Shown: positions 57,348-64,000 of the stretch, piece by piece
How positions within the stretch are numbered: the first letter of the stretch is position 1
Layout of the letters: each line of letters opens with the position of its first letter
Assembly: GCA_019188255.1 (NCBI GenBank)
Contig: JAETXT010000003.1
Location: 6,076,001 to 6,140,000 of the forward strand
Direction: 5' to 3'
DNA length: 64,000 bases
DNA from: Verticillium longisporum
Taxonomy: Eukaryota; Ascomycota; Sordariomycetes; Glomerellales; Plectosphaerellaceae
Notes under the pieces: model-generated
Told to the model about the DNA's origin: nothing
The model's input: only the letters and a program-made list of their open reading frames with translations
Database searches by the model: none
Position numbers and translations under genes: made by a program

Positions 57348-59238
57348 ATGACCGATACGGTGGAGTCCTCTGGAGGGCCCGGCGATGACGAGATTAAGCC
57401 ATATCGCATTCACGTACGTCGTGCGACTTGCCATGTAATGCTCTGGCTGTGCCGTGGACTGACCACAAGATCCTTTCTAGGTGTCGAGCAAGTATCTCGA
57501 TCTCACCAAGCGCAAGCTTGAGCTCACGAGGCTTCCCCATGAAGTCCCGAAGCCCACGTCGGCGGACTGGTGGGAGCCTAAGCCCCAGGTCGAGCCGCTG
57601 ATTGATTTTTGGTGAGTGCCTATTCGCCAGCAAACAGTCTGGCTGTCACCACTGCCCTGTTCTCGACTGACCAGGTCTCTCGTCTGCCCTTTGCAGGATG
57701 GAACAGTATTCGTGGAGGCAGAAAGAGGAAGAGTTGAACGAAAAGCTCCCTCAGTTCCGTATCAATATCAGCGTCCCTGACGCAGAGACGCCTGTGAGGA
57801 TTCACTTCATCCACGTCCGCTCGCCAAGGCCAGCCGCCGTGCCTCTGCTCCTACTGCCGCCGTTCCCCTTCACAAACCTTTCGCTGGGCCATCTCGTCAA
57901 GCTCTTCACCGAACCCGAGGATGTCGATAACGGTCAGCCCTTCCACCTTGTCATCCCTGCCCTTCCCGGACTCGGCTTCAGCGATGCGCTCCCAAGTTCC
58001 GCCTCAGCCATCTCCGCGACGACCGACATCCTCAACACCCTCATGACGCGCATGACGTACCCGCGCTACCTCGTTTCGAACACAGGGCCCGCCTCCTCGA
58101 GCCCGGCCGAAATCGACTGGCAGCTCGCCAACCAACTTGCGAATCAGTACCCCTCGTCCTGCCTTGGCACCCACCTCATCCAACCGCCCCTCGCCGCGCC
58201 GAAACCCCAGTCCGCACCGTGGGAATGGGCTAAGTGGAAGCTCGCCAAATTTTTCCATGCCCCCATCCTCGGCTACGAAAAGGCCGACTTTGCCGCCCTC
58301 AGCCGCCGCGCCGCTGGATCACCCTCGTTGCGAGGTCCGAACGCTGGAGCGACGACAAACGAGAAGAAGGATGCGACGACCACGCCCTCCCAGTTCGGCC
58401 TCCACAAGGTTGGCGTCCTCGAACCGAACACGCTCGCCTATGCGCTCTGCGACTCCCCCTCGGCCTCCTTGTCTTCGCCCTCAAGAGCCCCCGTACGCTG
58501 GGGCCCCGCGCTGACTTTACTCCCGCCGACATTGTCACGCTGGCCATGCTCGCGTGGCTACCAGGGCCCGAGGCGGCGCTGCGATTTTGGGCGCACTGCG
58601 TAGGGCGGCAGGCCGAGGCACGATCCGAGCATACGAGGCCGAGGGTCGCCATCACCGTGTTCCTCGGCGATGAGGAGGAGGCCGGAGTCAGGGAGGGGGA
58701 TGTTGAGATGGCGAATATGCCCCGTCCTGCTGCGAGTGTGTACTCGTGCCCTGGGTGGGCGAACTCGGGATATGCCGTGGTGCACACCAACCGCGCGCCC
58801 GGTGAGCCGGGTCTACTGGCTTGGGAAAGGCCTGAGATTATCGTCAGTGGTGTGACGGCGCTGGCGAAGCGCATCCTTGCGCAAGACGCTCGCTTGAGGC
58901 CCGCCAAGGAACCGGAGACGGCTCCCCTGGATGGTGTTGCCGTCGTTCAAGAGGTAATCGCGCCGGCGGCAGCAAGAGCGGACGAGGAAGCTGGCTCGCA
59001 GACCACGGCCCCCGAGTCCAAGATCCCCGGTACCATTCCCTTGAGCCAACTCCTGCAACCGCCAGGACCGACGCAAGGGATCCCGGGGACCTCGCGACGC
59101 TCCTCGGATCTCAAGGATGGCGGCCTCGACCTAGACAGCGCAACCAGCCCGGACACGCTCGTCGTGACGCCGCCAGAGGCTTTTGCAAAAGCCATCACGC
59201 CTGACGAGAAAGAGAACAAGGATGTGACGCCCTTGTAA
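57348..59238 (+). CDS. Epoxide-hydrolase-like alpha/beta-hydrolase pseudoenzyme, one base missing
   Basis: Exons 57348..57413, 57481..57611 and 57697..59238 with introns of 67 and 85 nt. The sum is 1739, one short of 580 codons. The frame breaks in the C-run 58455-58459: upstream NTLAYALCDSP, downstream GLLVFALKSPRTLGP. With one C restored the product has about 579 residues. The N-terminal half follows the epoxide-hydrolase N-terminal domain: IKPYRIHVSSKYLDLTKRKL, LTRLPHEVPKP, DWWEP, MEQYSWRQKEEELNEKLPQF, FIHVRS and VIPALPGLGFSD. The oxyanion HGWPG is replaced by PPFPFTN, and the nucleophile GGDxG is absent; the segment reads YLVSNTGPASSSP. I infer loss of epoxide-hydrolase chemistry. The C-terminal tail is long, Ser/Thr/Pro-rich and probably disordered. 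Confidence 0.75.
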
Positions 59239-59621
59239 TCGACGACCTGGACGATATCACGATGGAGCGTAATTTACAATTGGCCGGCTACACTCGTTTC
59301 TTGGACACAGGCTTGACTATCGCTTGCGAACTCTCATCTTTTGGGACTGGTTTTCACTTTTCAGCATATACCCGGCATGGTCACCGTGTCATTCATTCAC
59401 TTTCCGTACACAGACGCCACTTATGAATACCATTTAATTTCTTACGACGCAACATCCTTCAGTATAGGCTTGCCAAATTGTGTGAGGTTATACTCGGTTT
59501 CACGGCTACAACGTCACGTGTTGTGGCGGCCAGTCTGAGCACGAGTGTTCATATAATGCTGACATGTTTTAGTCCAGTTGTGAAGTTGGTCGACTGCACC
59601 TAGTGTATACTGCTGACGCGG

Positions 59622-59663
59622 ACAAGTATTTTCTCTCGCCCTACAAGTATTTTCTCACGCCCT
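59622..59663. repeat. 21-nt tandem direct repeat
   Basis: Two copies (59622-59642 and 59643-59663) of a 21-mer ACAAGTATTTTCTC-N-CGCCCT differing at one base (T or A). Confidence 0.85.
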
Positions 59664-60495
59664 ACAAGACATCTCGAAAGCACAACGACTCGGCCTGCAC
59701 TCTAGATCATCACAAAGGCGATGTGATGTTGTTCGGGCAGGGTGGTGTCGCACCGGCCGTTAGGGCAGTGTCGATCCCAGCTTACCCAACGATGGATACA
59801 CCAAAGTCCATCGGCTGGCCCCAGCTGCTCATGACAAGAATTGCAGGATCTCGTCAAGGGATTGTTACAACAGCTAACTGCATTCCGTGTACGGCGTTGA
59901 GGCAAAATCTCCGACGCTCGTGCGGCTGAACATAGCCTGACGTCGCGCTGCCACCACCCAACCGCATAGCTGCCCGAGTCGCTATTGCACAGGGTGTCTG
60001 CCCATCGAATCGCCTCGTGCAACGACGGCGCATCGAAAGTCGTTTCTGGCTCACTGACCCGCCGCCGGTGGTGACACTGCGCGCAAAGTGAACTAAGCAT
60101 CGCGTCAAACAGACGCAGGGTTACGGCTGGCAGCAGGTCACCTAAGTCTTGAAGTCTGCGAGCCCGACGGCATCCCGGCGCCCCCCTTGTTGCTTTTGTG
60201 GCTTTCGGAAAATACATCATACGGACCCTGGTGCTTGGATGCTTCTCCTCGTATCACGGCCAAAGCTGGTGGGCAGCACACGGATGAGACCCGTTCCAGA
60301 CGGGCCCGAAACACGCCAAGCCGAGTTCCGAGTGTTCCGTTCGTCCCGCTCCGAAGCCACTTCGGTCAGGTGGGGGTGAAGCGACGACCTCGGCTCGGAC
60401 GGGGGTCTCAGCCGGCCCACGCCTTCGCCGGCCGCTCATCTCAGGTATTTGATGGCCGGCTGCCCTTGCGAAACGATCGCGTGCGAGATAAATTA

Positions 60496-60777
60496 TCAGA
60501 GCAGGGAACGCCAGTCTCGTGGGTTAAGTGGAATGGAATGTCGAAGTCGCTTCACGTCATCCCGTCTTAGCCAGACATGCCAAGTGTCCCATTTGCCAGG
60601 ATTGAAGTTTCGGACAAAAGCACTTTGACTTGTGCCATCGCAGCTTTCGAGTTGGACACTTTCTTCAATCCAAGCCGTGTTACCCGTGCATTCATCCCAT
60701 GGTACTGCCACCCAAACCACGTAGTACAAGCCTTGGGCTACTGAATTCCCAGAAACCTTCCGTCTCCGTGGGCTCAA
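60496..60777 (-). pseudogene. Possible coding fragment of unknown family
   Basis: The frame reads YYVVWVAVPWDECTGNTAWI, then ESCDGTSQSAFVRNF and DTWHVWLR, with two cysteines and many Trp, more protein-like than neighbouring shadows. It has no ATG near its upstream end and no clear partner exon, so it may be a relic or an exon of a gene I cannot complete. Confidence 0.25.
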
Positions 60778-62397
60778 AACCGTCCGTAGTGATGAGTCCT
60801 CCGTTCGAGGCCAGGGTCTGATTTTAGCCGTGGCTAAACAGTTGTGCGGCCGACATGCGTCTCTTCACACATGTTGCACCTATCAAGGAAATGTGACTGT
60901 CTGTACGAGGTAGCAAGGAACCAGCCATGCCCAGGTGAACATGCGGCAGCGCATTTCAAGTCTTAGCGACAGGCTGGACAAATCATAACGTTGTATGAGC
61001 CGTGATTTCCCTCCAATGGTTATACCAATGGGATGAACTGCAAGTCATGATGACTGCACAGATGGAAAGCGGACTGGAGTGCTTCCCTGGCGTCCTGCAT
61101 GGAACAACACCACGTCTGTCCATCTTCGGAGACAAGCCGCATCCTCCGCCCTGTATGAGCCGAGTTGACGCACATGCAGAGCCGACACATCATGCACCCC
61201 GCCTCTGATCACCATCTTGCCTCCGAAATCCATCGCACCGGCCTCAGCCGAGCCCAACTCACGCGCCTTTTGCCCATACACCGCCTCTCTCTCTCTTCTT
61301 CTCTTCCCCGGCCAGCTGCAAAGACGACACTACGTGCGGTGCGATGAAACCCCCCGCTCATCCAAATATCTCCGACCTCAGACCTCCCATCATCCCCACG
61401 GTCTCTCCATTCCACCCCTCGATCCGGCACGCACACAATGCAGCTTCCCCCCGCCATCTCAAGCCACCGGGAGCCAAAGCACGCATCCTCAATCTCGCAC
61501 CCTGCAGACAGAAGCAATCCAGCCCTGAACCTTCGTAGCGCCCTCTCATGCTATTCTCAGCGGCGCCTTACCCGCCAGCTCAGCTACGTTGCTCACGATC
61601 CAACGACCACCCTTCTTTGCAACCCCCCTGGCCCTGTCCATGGGTCCATCCGGCCAGACCTCGGACCGCCTCTCTCTACTCGCCCAGCCTAAGGTACCTA
61701 CCTAGGTAACAAAACCATGGCTCCAGAGGGGGGGGGGCATCAAAGCAGGTAAAGAGAATATCTCACGATCCCGACTGGCGCATCACACCACCTTATCCCT
61801 GCCCCCCCTCCTCCTCCCTTCTGTAACCCGCCCGTTTCATTGCTGCTGCTGCCATTCTTGCTCTCATTGTTGCCATCGTCCCTGTGCATCCGGGCAGAGT
61901 TTGGCACGCATGGTCAACAAGCTACCCGCCCACGGGCACCCTCATTCCGCCCAAGACCGGACTTCCCCCCTGGCGCCCTCCATCGTCGCCCCAAGTTGTA
62001 GAAGCAAAGACGGCAAAGAATGGGTACGTGGTCAGTGAGAACAAGCGGAATAATCATAGGCCAAGACAGGCGGTAGGACAAGCCAAGCAAAGGATACAAT
62101 CCAGAGCGGCCGACAACCCCCCACCTTGTGCAATCCCGTGGTACCCCCCCTAAAAATCCCCTGGACCCCATTTTCCCAAAAATCCGCCCGTCCCCAATGA
62201 GACGAAAAGGGGGGAGGGGGAGAAAAAAAAAAGGGGGCAACCACGCAACGTAAGCCTCCGGATCCCGAACGCGGACACCCGGAGCGTCATGCCGCACCCG
62301 GCAACCGCCGCAAACGTCGCTTCTCTCACTCACTCACTGTCTTCTGTTTCCACGACTCGAGTCGGGTCGACGTTTGCCCCAACGTAGGCGCGCCGGC

Positions 62398-62420
62398 ATG
62401 CCAGCCAGCCAGCCAGCCAG
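62398..62420. repeat. (CAGC)n microsatellite
   Basis: About five tandem CAGC units. Confidence 0.75.
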
Positions 62421-63485
62421 CGCCGTCTGTCAACAAGTCATTTTCGGTCCTGCACTGCACCCTGAAGAATTGGTCACGACCAGAGGTAGCGCCCTGCGGG
62501 CCCTGACACATCTTCCATGCGTACCGACGCATTGCGAGTCACGAGCCTCTGGACCTGCAGCTCTTACAGCAAGGGATGTGGAAAAGCAAATTTGAGGCCA
62601 TGACATTCAAGCAGGCAAGCAGGGGGGGAAGAGTTGAAGAGGAAGAAGAAGAGGTTGCATATTCACAAGAGCGATAGCAGTCTCCCTTTGCCCAGCCTCC
62701 CCGTGCGCATGCACGCACGCGATGAGTGGCGGGGCAGGCAAGGAAGGCCATGCCGAGGCGGCCCTGAGCGAGCATCATACCTATGTACAGCATGTCGACG
62801 TAGGGTCTCTCCGGCGACGCGATGGTCCGTCCAGTCCACCCTGTTGGCTTGTCGCATTTCTCGAATGCGATGGATTCCCTTGCCCAGTTCTCTCTCCGGT
62901 TCCGGTCCCGTATCGCTCGTCGGCCGTCTGGCTCATGATAGTCCACATGCAGGAAAAAAACATGTTCAAGAGGCAAGAGAAACAGAAAGTAGAAAAGAAT
63001 TGGTACGCAGGCCCAAGTGGAGATTCTGCAACAGAAGTGCTTCCATGTCCCGTTTTCGTTGGCCCGCCACCCCTTATCCCGTCCCATGTCTCCTTTGACC
63101 CCATCCTTCAAAACTCCAAACAGAAAGCAACGCTCTTCTTGCAGCTGGCCATGCTCTGCGGCAAATCGACAAACAAGGTAAAAAATGCAGTGCAGGGCTG
63201 GGCTTGATCCTAAAAGATCCCGCAAAGCCAAATGGAAAAGGGGGCCATCCCCCGAGAATCATGCCGCCCAGAATAGCCCTCCGGCTATGTTGCCAAATCT
63301 GTATATCCCCAAGAAAAAAAATCCCTCCCTGAAAAACAAAACATGAAAATGGCACAGGTCCAAAGCGGATGTAAACATGTGCAGTTGTAGAAGTGAAGTT
63401 GAATAGACAACAAGAAATTTCGACCATGGTCTCACGTTCGTCTCAAGTTTTCGATTCGCCCATAGCTCGCTCAAATGTTCCTCAC

Positions 63486-64000
63486 TCAGGTCGGGTTGCC
63501 GTATGCTCCAGGCCGAGAAGCTGGCCCGCCTCCAGGCATGGTGAAGCTTCTCTTCCTCTTCAAGGCCGATCCAGAACCAAAATCTGTGCCGTACTCGCTG
63601 CGGTGCTCGGTCGCCTGGTGACCACTAGTAAAAGTGTCTCGCATTGGGGTCCTTACGCTGGCGCCTTGGAACGCCTGGGCAAAATCGTGTGGAGGCGCGA
63701 TGGGTGCGCTCATCTGAGGCATCGAGTAGTCGTGGACACCCGATCGGGGGCCGGTGCTTGCGCTGCCGGGAGTGCGGGGAAGTGCAAAGTCCATGGGTGC
63801 AGTCAGGGGTGCGGAGGGGTAGCTGGCTGTGTAGCTCGGTGCAGAGGTGCCGCTGAAGTGCGATGTGGCGGAGGAGAGGTCGCGGCTGCTGGCAGAGTGG
63901 AGCGAGGAGGATCTATACTGGTTGCGAAGATCGAGCCCCAGGGGGAATGTCGCCGAGGAGGCTCTGTTTCGCAGTCTGTTCTGAGTGGACTGCAAGCTGG
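63486..64000 (-). CDS. C-terminal part of a Ser-rich regulator-like protein (5' end beyond the window)
   Basis: The minus-strand frame is open from the right edge of the window to the stop at 63486, giving at least 170 residues. It is rich in Ser, Ala, Pro and Thr, with short recurring patterns (LHSASSRDLSSATSHF, SAPLTAPMDFALPRTPGSAS, MSAPIAPPHDFAQAF). Near the end is LKRKRSFTMPGGG, which looks like a basic nuclear signal. This composition is typical of the disordered C-terminus of ascomycete transcription factors. It reminds me of the C2H2 morphogenesis regulator Con7, but no zinc finger is inside the window, so that is only a suggestion. No intron is visible in the part seen. Confidence 0.6.
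   Translation of the reverse strand, partial: SLQSTQNRLRNRASSATFPLGLDLRNQYRSSSLHSASSRDLSSATSHFSGTSAPSYTASYPSAPLTAPMDFALPRTPGSASTGPRSGVHDYSMPQMSAPIAPPHDFAQAFQGASVRTPMRDTFTSGHQATEHRSEYGTDFGSGSALKRKRSFTMPGGGPASRPGAYGNPT

Larger units (their letters stand above)
59239..63485. other. Gene-poor region with repeats and possible coding remnants
   Basis: No confident gene. Coding-like fragments on the minus strand are 60496-60777 (YYVVWVAVPWDECTGNTAW) and 59702-60220 (several CxxC). A 21-nt direct repeat lies at 59622-59663, a (CAGC)n run at 62398-62420 and a TACCTAGGTA-type palindrome at about 61693-61708. The part from about 62.6 kb onward is probably the 3' flank of the terminal gene. Confidence 0.45.

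Noticed and set aside
59702..60220. 172-codon minus-strand frame with several CxxC pairs
   Set aside because: Cys spacing is irregular and there is no clear start or domain; possible but not supportable.
1..64000. tRNA genes (B-box GGTTCGAnTCC on either strand)
   Set aside because: The few GGTTCGA-like strings seen lie in coding DNA or lack matching A-box and arms.
1..64000. CRISPR array or secondary-metabolite cluster
   Set aside because: No spaced direct repeats; no PKS, NRPS or terpene cyclase. The AMP-binding-like gene is a lone, truncated, non-NRPS protein.

Overview
The window is nuclear DNA of a filamentous ascomycete (Pezizomycotina, most likely a Sordariomycete). The evidence is genes with short GT-AG introns (about 51-85 nt, CTAAC/CTGAC-like branch sites), pyrimidine-rich leaders, GC-rich third codon positions, a Tad1-like LINE, a Zn2Cys6 regulator and fungus-specific families. 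No tRNA, rRNA, CRISPR array or bacterial-type operon is visible. All gene models, splice sites and family names were read by eye.

Layout. 1-6 kb: housekeeping genes, namely a DapA-family aldolase (+), a TDA3-like FAD oxidoreductase (-) and a Hyr1/Gpx3-type peroxidase (+). 6-23 kb: an accessory-looking stretch of secreted or surface proteins. It holds an unrecognised 450-residue secreted protein, an M43-like metalloprotease gene with a long Ser/Thr/Pro stalk, a single-pass Cys-rich surface protein and a small secreted Cys-containing peptide relic. The protease gene is split by a 5.6-kb LINE flanked by a perfect 12-bp target-site duplication. 23-34.8 kb: about 12 kb with no convincing gene, ending at a Zn2Cys6 transcription factor (34.9-37.6 kb). 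40.2-42.8 kb (-): an rvt gene, a cellular, non-mobile reverse-transcriptase relative; this is the most notable gene here. 43.9-59.2 kb: an MFS transporter, a membrane-anchored acyl-CoA-synthetase-like pseudoenzyme, the pore-membrane nucleoporin Pom34, an unrecognised two-TM protein, HID1, an F-box protein and an epoxide-hydrolase-like pseudoenzyme. 59.2-63.5 kb is mostly non-coding. The window ends inside the 3' part of a Ser-rich, regulator-like gene on the minus strand.

A recurring property is that several otherwise good reading frames need exactly one extra base, usually in a short homopolymer (about 7730, 13166, 44723, 58455, 40217, probably 11600-11637 and 21361). Most point to one-base deletion errors in the assembly rather than independent gene death, so genes marked as frameshifted should be read with that in mind.

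Most genes work independently. Two sets share a theme: HID1, the vacuole-signal-bearing MFS carrier and the FAD oxidoreductase relate to endomembrane traffic and transport, while the 7-21 kb genes are extracellular or surface proteins. Two genes (46-47.7 kb and 57.3-59.2 kb) keep the fold of an enzyme family but have lost its catalytic signatures.
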